Shown: positions 1-9,711 of the stretch, one piece after another
Numbering within the stretch: the first letter of the stretch is position 1
Layout of the letters: each line of letters begins with the position of its first letter
Assembly: GCA_026929865.2 (NCBI GenBank)
Contig: CM049413.1
Location: forward strand, 17,445,001-17,509,000
Source of the DNA: Hyperoplus lanceolatus
Lineage: Eukaryota; Chordata; Actinopteri; Uranoscopiformes; Ammodytidae
Direction: 5' to 3'
Length of the DNA: 64,000 nt
Program-made: the position numbers and the translations under genes
Notes under the pieces: model-generated
Databases searched by the model: none
What the model was told of the DNA's origin: nothing
Seen by the model: only the letters and a program-made list of their open reading frames with translations

Positions 1-309
1 TGTGAGCTGGGTTGTTGCAAAACAAATTGCACTCAGCAAAGAGCCTGTTGTTTCTGTTTTATACAGGTGCTGCTGCCTTCTCTCCTGCCTTTAATTAGCC
101 CAGTCTGACGGTGTCATTAATATCAATAATAGACTCTCTCTAGATAGGGATGTTTGTGTGACTTAGTACATTTGTAGCTCCAGAGGGGTATTAAGAATGG
201 CATAAAATTATATTAACGACGACCTGATTGTTTATAACAACTGATAGAAAGGAGATCCACATAAAGAGCACATCTAGGCGGAGAGAGAGAGAGACTGCAG
301 ATTTATTAC
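1..309 (-). other. Part of the C1orf94-like gene's intron 3
   Basis: This stretch lies downstream (on the minus strand) of the splice donor that ends exon 3 of the C1orf94-like gene. The open frame of exon 3 continues to about 191 but carries no recognisable protein after the donor. I see no further exon, so the next one should lie beyond the left edge. A short (GA)n run sits at 281-293. Confidence 0.5.
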
Positions 310-1360
310 CTCCAGGACTTGGCTGATTGTTGGCCTTCAGTTCCTCCCGGCCCGTGCTAGCGCCGCTGCGTCGGCCTATCGTGCCAAACGTTTGAAGGTC
401 CAGCACGGATTTCTGATCTCCTGCACAGATGGGCGAGACCTCACGGGGCACTTTTTCCATCCTCCTCTGAAAGGAAGGCGCGGCCTCTTGCCGGTGCTTG
501 GTCAGCCCTCTGTTACCATGTCTGCGCTTGGGATTCCCATCGCGGGGCACCACACCTACTAACGCCGAAGCTTTCTTTGGGGGCTGGAGAGCCGGGAAGT
601 CAGCCATTAGGTCGTAAGCATCCTGCTGTGTGGGGGCCACTGCCGGTGCCGGTGGTGGTGGTGGTGCCGCGGTGTTGGTTTTGGAGATTGGAGCCTGAGG
701 TGCTGCTTCTGCTTTGCCTTGGACGGGAAACAGCGCACGGGTGGCGGTCACGGCTCGTGCCAGAGTGGCAGCGGGTATGATGTCATGGGGTTGGAAGGAG
801 AGGGGAATCTCCCACTGGCCCTGCACCTTGCCAGAGTATTGCTGAGGCTTGATGGTTGGACAGGGTAGAACGGCAACTTTGATGGTAGATAGCGGGGGGA
901 ATTCCTGCATTGCGCTGGAAGATGGAAGGGAATCTTGCTTTCTCTCAGACCGTATTAATTCCTCAGATGGGCGAGGAATTTGATTTTCCTCTCCTTCGCA
1001 GTCATTGTCGTCGCTGGCTGAGTCCTCGCCGCTGCTGTCGGTGGCGCAGGTTCTCACCCTGGGTAGAGTGACGTGCTCAGGGTCGCTAACATCGCTGTCA
1101 GAACTGCTGCTCATACTACCCTGCCCATCCTCGCTTTCGCAGGTATCCCTCGCTAGGTTAGAAGGAACTGGAGGATCCTCCCTCGGCTGTAGGTATGGGG
1201 TGTGGTCCTGAGTGGCACAGCAGATGGGATTCATCAACACAGGTTTAGCTTCAGGTTCAGGTGCAGAGCGCTGCTTGTCCCCTCTGTTGTTGGATTGGGG
1301 CACCCAAATCTCCTTAAGGGTATTTTCAATACACATTTGGTTGCCTTCCGTATCTTTCTC
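310..1360 (-). CDS. C1orf94: C1orf94-like protein, coding exon 3 (gene continues off the left edge)
   Basis: This exon gives a 350-residue open stretch reading EKDTEGNQMCIENTLKEIW at its start. The acceptor is a pyrimidine-rich tract ending TTTCAG just above 1360, and the donor is GAG|GTAATA at 310/309. It starts in phase 0, matching exon 2, and ends in phase 1. The protein is low-complexity and probably disordered: an acidic serine-rich block (MSSSSDSDVSDPEH, then SSGEDSASDDNDCEGEEN), a proline run, and the short motif DAYDLMADFPALQPPKK, which stands out from the disordered background. The stretch QQYSGKVQGQWEIPLSFQP loosely resembles a KYTGNVFTPHFP region that I recall from human C1orf94. 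The molecular function of the family is not established; human expression is mainly testicular. No membrane segment is visible. The weak resemblance of this exon alone would not name the gene; the assignment rests on exon 1, phase and position. Confidence 0.7.
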
Positions 1361-1564
1361 CTGAAATGACAGTGAATAGACTTGAGGTGAGACACTGCAG
1401 GCAAATACTGTACATTGTTTTTTTCAAGCACTTGCCAATTTTGATTTATTTTTTAGCTATGTTGCTTCCCTAACACGTCTTCTTTCATACTATTTTGTCA
1501 ACTCTCCCTGAGATTTCTTCAAACTTTTTTTAATCCCGATAAAGGGTTTTTTTACTGGGAGTTT

Positions 1565-1596
1565 CACCCTGCCCTTAAGGGTGTAAGGGCAGGGTG
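1565..1596. repeat. Perfect 13-bp inverted repeat (hairpin)
   Basis: The arms CACCCTGCCCTTA (1565-1577) and TAAGGGCAGGGTG (1584-1596) are exact complements around a 6-nt loop. It directly precedes a LINE/SINE-like tail and could belong to that element. Confidence 0.75.
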
Positions 1597-1611
1597 TCAT
1601 ATTGTATCATA

Positions 1612-1689
1612 TTGTATGGAATGTAAAGACCACTGAGGCAAATGTCAATTTATGATATTGGGCTATACAAATAAAACTGATTTGATACT
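1612..1689 (+). mobile_element. 3'-terminal fragment of an L2/Rex1-type LINE or the SINE that shares its tail
   Basis: The run ATTGGGCTATACAAATAAAA followed by CTGATTTGATAC resembles the 3' ends of many fish LINEs and SINEs, which typically close with a GCTATAnAAATAAAATTGA motif and a short TTGAT-type tail. Only this end is visible. Family assignment is from memory of such tails and cannot be made precise here. Confidence 0.45.
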
Positions 1690-1895
1690 AGAATAATATA
1701 AAAAGTCCAAAATGTACATTTTGGGAGTATATTTTTTATCCTATACAACAATTTTTAACGGTAATTATCTCAACATTGGTTGTTTTCAATACTCTGAACT
1801 AAGAATTTCAATATCTGTTATTGGTTTTACGATCACAGGTTAACAGTATACCCACACAGAAAAATAACTTTAGCTTCCAAATTGGTCATGCTCAC

Positions 1896-2112
1896 CAAAT
1901 TCCTGTTCCCCCTATCCTCCTCCCTATTGTGTTTGATCTCTCCTTCCATCACAGGGCCCAGCAGCACCTGTGCAGACTGGCCGACATGGGGAGGTTGGCG
2001 GCCGGAGAGATAAGGGCAAGAGAGTGCGATGTCTGTGTGGTACTGCTGCTTTTCCTTCTGCTTCTGTGTGCTAGCACCCGAATGGTGCGTCTCATTCTGC
2101 CGCTCGTCAGCC
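1896..2112 (-). CDS. C1orf94: C1orf94-like protein, coding exon 2
   Basis: On the minus strand a pyrimidine-rich acceptor ending TTGTCTAG precedes 2112, and the donor TTG|GTGAGC follows 1896. The exon is 217 nt: one base completes the split arginine codon CG|G carried over from exon 1, then 72 full codons end in phase 0, exactly what exon 3 needs. The product reads ADERQNETHHSGASTQKQKE at its start and later SGRQPPHVGQSAQVLLGP. It is hydrophilic and rich in Gln, His and Ser, with no domain that I recognise. The exon is called mainly because two independent splice sites give perfect phase continuity with both neighbours, which would be unlikely by chance. Transcript evidence would settle it. 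Confidence 0.65.
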
Positions 2113-3777
2113 CTAGACAAGGAGATAGACCCAGACATGTGGGAGTTTAGACGTTTAACACACAATCACACCTTAAACGCTGCCACTGCGAAGTTAACTT
2201 GCTCCTGCAGACTCGTATACAACTATTTTGACGGGTAACTTTACATCTTTGACATAATCAGGTTTTTGTATGAGTTTTGGAAGCAGGGTTATTTAAGAAT
2301 CCGATTAGTGTAGCATAGAGAAAAGGTCACTCTTACCATGAAATTACTCAAAAGGTATAATTGGAGTCACTGAAAGAGTGTTCTGCTTTTCCGTCATATT
2401 TTAGGCTGCAATAGTACACCTTTTGGTCAAATGGGCTTAATGTTTGGTAGTATTCCATTGTAACCTAACAGGTTAACCCATAGGCCTTTATTCTGTTCAA
2501 TATCAATTTAGAGGAACAAGCTGTATTGGCATGAATGTAATAAATCAATGTTGCAGAAGCACATAGGCCATGTATGAGACACCATAATTTCAACACTGCA
2601 TTTGTCTGGACTATTGCTAGCATTATGAGCACCAAAAAATTAGCATGTTGGTAGTGCATAACATTCTAACCTAACAGGTTAACTATTAGTAATTATTAGT
2701 CGACTATTAGTAGCACCTTTTTGCCTCATTTTGTCTCTCGGAGTGCATGAGTCAATGTGTGGCGTGTGGCTCCCGCTTGGCACCATGACTTTTTAATAAG
2801 GCTACTCTATAGTCACCACCAGGCTGTCGAATGTCCAGCCCCGATAGAGAGACGTCATGGAAGCTCCAGGGGGGCCGGTGAGCATATGGTGTGTGTACAT
2901 TAACATTAAACAGTGGCTCTATGACCACACAGCAGCATAACCTGATCTACACTGTCAAGTTGAGATCTACAGTAGGTTAGAAATAGGTATTTGTTAATTA
3001 ATCATACCACAGGCCTATCCTATTTGGTGGCAAATAATGCAGTGAATTATGAAGTGACACTGTAGGCAGCTTCAGGTCCAAAACTTCACTTCAAACTCTA
3101 CAATGGAACACAATCCATTCATTGTAGAGAAACATGTATTATTAATAATGTGCATGAATGAGAAACACACTACCACGTACCAAGAGTAAAGTTACTCTTG
3201 ACAGAATGGCTTGTTTAAAAGTGAGAAAGAATGAGACCGTATAATTGGGTTACCAACATGTCTTACTGCATTGCTATACAATAAAAGGATAAACATTTGT
3301 TTACAACCTTGAAACCCTAAAATGTACTATTATTATTTATAATTATACCTGATATATGAGGCATTACTGTAAAATACAAAGTGGTAATTTTACTTTAATA
3401 AAACCATCCATAATCATTGGATTATTCATTTTCAGTGGAAACATAGGGACACAAATGCCATTTACATAGGCATGTGTTTTAATTTGACATAAGCTCCATT
3501 ATCAGATATATAAACATGCCTGCCACATATAATGATAAAGAGCAACTATGAGAACAAAATGATGCAGCTGCATGCACATAATTTAAGTAGACTGTATGCC
3601 TGCCAAAGTATTTAGGCCTAATAGTGTAAGGTAAATTGACTGTGAAGTTACTTTTATAGACTTGCATTGACATATTACTAGCAATACGGTAGTGTAATGT
3701 ATTGGTACTGCGATGGCCTATAAGATATAATGGGCTGTGTAGGCCTATAGTGGTTCCCCTGCCTCTCTCAGCCTTAC
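2113..3777 (-). other. Intron 1 of the C1orf94-like gene
   Basis: This 1.67-kb intron begins with GTAAGG at 3777 (minus strand) and ends with the TCTAG acceptor at 2113. The sequence is AT-rich with no open frame of interest, no transposon ends and no long simple repeat that I could identify. Confidence 0.6.
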
Positions 3778-4022
3778 CGGTGACTTGGTTTGAAGCCTGG
3801 AGGCGTGCTGCAGTCTCCTTTGTGCGGTCTCTGCGCTGAACTCTGACCTCTGGCGAGCCCCTCCTCTGCCTCCTTCACTCTCCTCCAGATGTTTTTGCAC
3901 ACACGGTCAAAGTTGTCGTTGGGCGCGTGCGGGTGGATCCAGGTGGAGCGCGGGAAAGGGGCAAACGCACACACGAAGTATTTCGGGGTCAGTGACAACC
4001 GAGGATCTGCTGCGAGCATCAT
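3778..4022 (-). CDS. C1orf94: C1orf94-like protein, first coding exon with start codon
   Basis: This exon carries the best evidence for the gene name. Its product contains APFPRSTWIHPHAPNDNFD followed by RVCKNIWRRVKEAEEG. This aligns with the segment I recall near the N-terminus of human C1orf94 (GPFPRYIWIHQDTPQDSLD, then KTCHEIWKRVQ). I start at the first of two adjacent ATGs (4022). It has A at -3, and it places 30 residues up to the WIH motif against 31 in the human protein. An in-frame ATG at 4154 would add 44 Lys/Arg-rich residues but has a poor context. The exon ends with CCG|GTAAGG at 3778/3777, phase 2. Function is unknown; the protein looks soluble. The gene is divergent from csmd2, as in human. 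Confidence 0.8.
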
Positions 4023-5128
4023 TTTCTCCACTCGCGAGGGCTTTTTAGTCCGTCTTGCAACAGGGTTCAATTGTTTATTTTTCTTTTCTCTTTTTTTGAG
4101 AGGAAACGAGGCAGGCTGCCATAGCAACCGTGGTTGAAATTCGAGAATGATCATCCAACTGGTAGATTAGAGTGCATGGCTGTATGTAGGCTAATAAAAA
4201 GTTGGGAGCATGTTGTTTGTTACAAATAATGATTCAAATCCTGTTTGATGGTGTATTTAGCCTAATTGATTTCTAATGATAGTGAATAAATGAGTAATAG
4301 CCTACGAGTAGTCCTGGGCCTATGTGTATACAATGCAAACCTGTTCAGTTGAACTACACGACCACACAAACTTGAAACTAACTGGACTTTTTTTTATGAT
4401 TATTACATTAAAAAAATGTGTTTGAGAAGAGGAATATATTTCCTGGGCAAAAAAAAAATGTGTGGTGTGTCCCAGAACAAACTGATCATAAGGGACATGA
4501 GAGTTGTTATTCAATGGAAGACAATTTATCATCTTCTCCATCATATAGCCTACTGTAGGCTATGTGTAGGTTTGAAGGCCAACTTGCATTTCATTATCCC
4601 GACCGACAGTTTTCCACGCGAGGCGCATTGCGGATAACTAATTACACCGGTCATATGCAAAAAGTGGAAATGACATTCAAATTTACTGGCGAGGGTTCCG
4701 GCCTGTTAAGCATCAATTTCACGTTCACTGAGCAGGCAGTGGACGTCTATGTTAAATTGCCGGGCCAAACCGATCTTTGGGTCTTAATGGATGGAGAGAA
4801 TGGCCTCGTGGTTGGCCCCTAAATCTTAACCATAACAAATCCGAACAGGGTTGATTTTTTCATATTATCATCATTATCGCAATTGCTATCATTTTTACTA
4901 CCTATTAAAATTGCAAGAAGTATTAATACTAGAGGTAGCCTGATATCGATTGAATATAGAGAAAGACATGTTCATGGCTTAAAAAGTCGATAATTGACCT
5001 TTCTCACCCAATGAGTTTATCTTAATCACTTGTGGATGGAGTAAGTTAGGTAGGCCATCTATTAGGCTATCTATTCGGTAGGCTTAATGATATGCCTGGA
5101 GAGGGTTCTGAGAGTGGGAGAACGAGGG

Positions 5129-5188
<60 letters not shown>

Positions 5189-6001
5189 AGAGAGAATGAG
5201 AGAGGGACGCGCAGGGAAGGAGCAGGTCTGCAGTGTGTATCTTGGCGTCGCACAGACCCGAGTGAGTCAACGCTGCTGTGGACAAGTGCTCGCTGCGATA
5301 TACTGGGAATACATCCACGCACACTGCCTCTTTTTTCTCTCTCCCTGAGATCACTGACTGGCCTAACTTCTAGAAACGAGGCGATTTAATTCTTGGATCC
5401 GGGATAACCTCCTCTTGCTGTGGCTTTCGTTCTCCCTCTTTCCATCATTCGCAGTGTGCCCGTTTCGAATCTCGCTCTATAATGACGACTTTAAACGTGG
5501 ATTATCGACACCGCAAATGTTGCTATTAACGGGGGATCAATCGAAGCGAAGGGCGAACAAGAAGTGCTACGGGACAACCCGAGGGAGGGGATCTCCTTGC
5601 TTTTTCGTCCGTCCGTGAGTGTGTGTCTGGTCATAGGCTATCAATTGCATGTGGAGCGGACGAGGGATTTTCGTGATTTTTTTTTCCAGCGGTAGATCAG
5701 TGACCACTTGAATCACGTTCCCCTCTCTCTCCCTTTGGTCTGACTTCCCTCCTTTCCTTCCCCCTTGCTTTAGGTGTGAAATCTATCCTCTCATATAGCC
5801 TACAGAGACTCTCTGAACCCCTCGGTGGCCGCATGACATGGTTCAGCCCAGCTGCGAGATCCGAGCCTCCTCCATGCATTGGGATTTTTCTCAGCACCGC
5901 CAACACCGAGTGAATCTCCTTTCTTTTCTGACCATCTGAGAAACTATCGTGCCTGTAAGACCAAAGGAGAGAGACGTAGAAGAAGACACCTAAACCCTGC
6001 C
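4023..6001. promoter_or_regulatory. Divergent promoter and 5' UTR interval between the C1orf94-like gene and csmd2
   Basis: The two start codons face away from each other across 1,979 bp, so both core promoters must lie here unless an upstream non-coding exon is missed. I cannot place either transcription start. The right half (about 5087-5960) is pyrimidine-rich and more CpG-containing than the flanks, suiting a csmd2 5' UTR. In the csmd2 frame no ATG occurs between 5879 and 6002. A (GA)n tract interrupts the interval at 5133. An open frame at 4562-4822 is discussed under findings. Confidence 0.5.
5133..5204. repeat. (GA)n microsatellite in the divergent promoter interval
   Basis: There are about 25 uninterrupted GA units, then GA runs broken by AATGA. 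It lies about 0.8 kb upstream of the csmd2 start codon. GA tracts near vertebrate promoters can bind GAGA-type factors; that role is only a possibility here. Confidence 0.9.
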
Positions 6002-6179
6002 ATGACCGCCGCTTCTAACCGGGACGCAGTAGCAACTGGACTTGCGAGGAGAGCGGAATGCGCATGCAGGAAAGGGGGAGGAATACGGATTTTTGCGCTA
6101 ATGAAGTCAGGAGTGCAGGCGCACCATTGGAGCCGGGTGCTGTTCTTATATATGGGGCTACTGGCCGCCTCAGTAAAGG
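6002..6179 (+). CDS. csmd2: CSMD2-like protein, coding exon 1 (N-terminal signal or anchor)
   Basis: CSMD proteins are giant type I membrane proteins of CUB and Sushi (complement control) domains, expressed in brain; CSMD1 inhibits complement and CSMD2 acts at synapses. This exon encodes 59 residues: a basic, Cys-containing leader (ARRAECACRKGG), then LMKSGVQAHHWSRVLFLYMG and LLAASVK, a hydrophobic signal or anchor of about 16 residues. The leader form, with FALMK before the hydrophobic stretch and SVK at the junction, resembles my memory of human CSMD3 (FILMKK, then SCVKG). The start at 6002 is the first ATG in this frame in the exon; an internal Met in ALMKS is an alternative. The exon ends AAG G|GTAAGT, phase 1, and joins exon 2 as K-A-Q-N-C. 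Confidence 0.85.
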
Positions 6180-6681
6180 GTAAGTCGTACCCCTATACCC
6201 ACTCTGTATAGTTGGATACATGCTAAAATGCAGCAGGCTTACCCCCACTCAACTCCACACTCCTCCGCCGCCCACCCTCCCCACATCTTCTCTGACTGAA
6301 TGCAAATCAGCATCAGCAACGCACACTCATCCCCAAAAGGCTCACTCATAGGATCAACCTTTCTGTGATGTCGCTGTTTGTTCCAGCACCCAAAGTTATT
6401 AATAGAGAGGTGGCTGGTTTGGGTGGCTATTCTTCTGGTGGCGGCGGATTCGCTGGAACTGCATCTGAGCTTGTGTCTATACAGCTGACTGTTGATTCGA
6501 TTTATTAAAATGACTGTTTTTTTATTGTAGGAGATAGGCGGATGAAATGGGATGTATTGATGTGTAAACAAACATTTTGGGTGAATGTTAATGTTAAGGC
6601 ATAAAGAGAATTGTTAATGTGCAATGTGCTGGAGGAAATCAGTTGAGGTGGTACTGATCATGACGCTGTTCCAGAATCCAA

Positions 6682-6840
<159 letters not shown>

Positions 6841-6931
6841 GTCTTTACTACTGTCCCCTCTCAGTTTCCCCAGCTCATAAGGTTCTCCGTCTGCCCCAGG
6901 GGAACGTCGGTTAACAACATTTTGTCTTCAT

Positions 6932-6932
6932 A

Positions 6933-7007
<75 letters not shown>

Positions 7008-7026
7008 TTCCTTCTGTGTGTGTGTG

Positions 7027-7085
<59 letters not shown>

Positions 7086-7088
7086 ACG
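6932..7088. repeat. Compound (TCTG)n-(TC)n-(TG)n microsatellite
   Basis: TCTG units at about 6932-6953 pass into TC repeats to about 7001, then TG repeats from 7016 to 7082 ending TGCGCACGCG. Confidence 0.95.
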
Positions 7089-7274
7089 CGTAAGTAGGGG
7101 GGTAGGCGTAATTAACTTACTCTGGGTTTTCAGTTCTTGATTAATTGTAAATGGAAATCTTGCAACTGGAGCTGGGCATTCAACAGATTATCACGACTAT
7201 TAATTTACTTCCACTTCTTCGCAACCCAATGTGCTTATGAGGGGGAGAGTCACTCAGCCATGATATTTTACCCC

Positions 7275-7350
7275 TTTTTCTTTTCTTTTCTTTTCTTTTC
7301 TTTTCTTTTCTTTTCTTTTCTTTTCTTTTCTTTTCTTTTCTTTTCTTTTC
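7275..7350. repeat. (TTTTC)15 pentanucleotide repeat
   Basis: Fifteen near-perfect TTTTC units form a pure polypyrimidine strand, which can fold into a triplex (H-DNA). Confidence 0.95.
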
Positions 7351-8225
7351 GCAGGCATTTGTCAGGAAAATGCCGTGGCATTATATCCTAGCACAGAGGC
7401 CAGGCTTTTCAGAGAAGAGCCGCAATGATTCCTGCCATCCCGAACACAAGTCGTTTTGGTAAAGAGAGCCAAAGCGTTTTATCACTGTCTTAGCTCCAAC
7501 ACAACAGAATGGGCCCTATTTTTAGCAAAAGCCAAGAATATACTGCCACGGCCCAAACAATATGAATTTGACAGTGAGTCATGGCTCTTGTGTTCGCCCA
7601 CTCATACCTTTTGGTTGGACCGCAGCGCAGCACATAACCCACGAGTTGAGTGGAAACAGGGCACATTTTCCAGCCTTGCCAATAAGGCACAGTGGGTCAG
7701 CGTTGTCTCATACTGTATCAGTGTGGTTTCAGCTGAAGCCTGAACACTAACATAACTCCCACTTGTCACCCACTTCTGGTCAAACTTGTGTCATCAACCA
7801 CCCGGCTGTTTTTTTGGCGAGTTGTCGGTTTATCACACCCTCTGCTCATGATACTGACACATTTCTCACGATCACCCCGAGGTGTAAATCTCACCGCGGC
7901 TATAGTCTACTCGTGGGAGGCTTCTGCTTTTTTTTTAAAAGCGTTCGTGGAGCTTTTTTATGGCCTACTCTCTCGCCTTTTTGAGTCTACTTTTGGAGCC
8001 TGTAAACCGACTGTAACTTATTGCACATATTTACGAAGGAGCGGGCAAAAGGCTATCCATCTAGACCACTATTTTTGCTTCAAACGGTGTCTATAAATGT
8101 GTGGGAATATGTGGAATATCACACGCCGGAGTCTGTCGAGGTGGTCTGGCTCGCACTTCCCCTCGGTACATGCAGCCACCAGCAATTGCCCCATCCTCCC
8201 ATTGAGCGGCACCAGAGCCTCACGC

Positions 8226-8278
8226 TATGCTGAGAGAGAAAGGGATAGAGAGAGCGAGGGATAGAGAGAGCGAGGGAT
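8226..8278. repeat. Short GA-rich minisatellite
   Basis: The unit GGGATAGAGAGAGCGA is present about two and a half times, preceded by related GAGAGAAA sequence. Confidence 0.7.
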
Positions 8279-9711
8279 CTTGGGTTCGTGGCATTTTTTT
8301 CTCTTCCCACGCACCCACTCCATCAAAGCAAACGCAGCAACTTGCCAATTCATGGCCAACAGATACTGATGACACGTGTGACGTTGCATGTTGCTGGCCA
8401 AATGGAATATTCTTAATCATCACCAGATATGTCTCAGATGTTTGAAAGTGCTTTTGAACTGTTCATTGTGTCACTTACTTTATTCAAGTTTCAGCCCCTA
8501 TATCGTTCCCACGGGCTTGCACATACAAAGATAGGGATAGAGACGTGTGAAAGGATTTTTGACAAATAGCTATTGGAAAAGAGCAGCCCTGTGCGCTCCA
8601 TCTCTCCATTGGGTTCAAAAACAAGCAAATCCCAGTGGACCCAGCCGGTCGATAAGCGGTAATCAACCCTGTCATTCATTTAAACGCATTGGAAGGGAGG
8701 ATGCAAAAGCCGGGGTAGGGAATGGTGTAGTAGAAGGCAGATTGAGGATGACGCACGTCTCTTGCTCTCCACTCCACTCCAGCCCGGCCGGTGTTATACA
8801 GATCATTCTTCAGCATGGTGCATGATGAGACGGTCGCTCAGCGTGTCCATTTTACAGATAAGATCACCCTCCTCCCGTCTTCCTCTCCGCCTCTCAGTCA
8901 AGCTCTCCTTTTATATAAAAGAAGGCTCCATCGTTGTGTGCCTATGATGCAACTTCCAGTAATGTTATGAGGGCTTCAGGGCTCGATGCCCCTTTTCCTT
9001 TTTATCTTTTTTATTATGTAGTAAGACATTTGCTCATATTCGCCCAGTCACGAGAAGGGGCAAAAGTGGTTGTGTGTGCGTGCGCGCGCGCGCGCAGAAG
9101 TTAAGGGAGCAAGAAGTGCGCGGGCCCTGATTTCCATTTATAGGCCTACAGGGAGAAGAAACATTGTTATTAAATCTTTTTTGAAGTTTTTTTTTTTCTA
9201 ATGCCTAAAAAAATAACAAACTCAAAGTTGAATATTTTCGTTCCAAAGGCCACGGACCTCTATAATTGAGGCCATCTTAAGTGGAAACACCTATTTGCAA
9301 ACGCTGCTCTAAATGATTTTAGACGTCAGAATAAACTAAGATATGAATTGTTTTAGTTTCAGTAGACATTTCCTCACATCTATAGATCAGGGGTGCCCGT
9401 ATAACCTTATTATATCGGGAAAAAAAACATCGAAAATGTTTCCCGGTGACCCATGGAGATGCTGACATTTTCAGCACCCTGGACAGCGAAAGGGCTCGGT
9501 TGAATTCGATGCTCAGATGATGTTTCAGCACCGCGGACAGCTTCCCCGGCCAACAGCCTCTCTTCAGTGAGCTAGCTGGCTCAATAAACTGGGATCTCTC
9601 CAATGTTTTCGTGATTTTGAATCCTCAATTGGACACCCCCCATTTAACAAGAGCATATGACAAGTTGCTACTCTTTGTGTTATACTTAGGTTAGGTTAAG
9701 TTATATGTATA

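Larger units (their letters stand above)
1361..1895 (-). other. Intron 2 of the C1orf94-like gene
   Basis: This is the intron between GTGAGC at 1895 and the TTTCAG acceptor at 1361 (minus strand). It holds a 13-bp hairpin at 1565-1596 and a LINE or SINE 3'-end fragment at about 1612-1689, listed separately. Nothing else is recognised. Confidence 0.6.

Noticed and set aside
4023-4154. In-frame upstream start for the C1orf94-like gene at 4154
   Set aside because: Poor context at -3 and a Lys-rich extension absent from the human protein I recall; the ATG at 4022 gives the expected distance to the WIH motif.
5879-6001. N-terminal extension of the csmd2 exon 1 frame
   Set aside because: The frame is open upstream but contains no ATG before 6002, so it is most likely 5' UTR.
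9389-9641. Possible element between CAGGGGTGCCC and GGACACCCCCC
   Set aside because: The ends are only loosely complementary and the flanks show no duplication.
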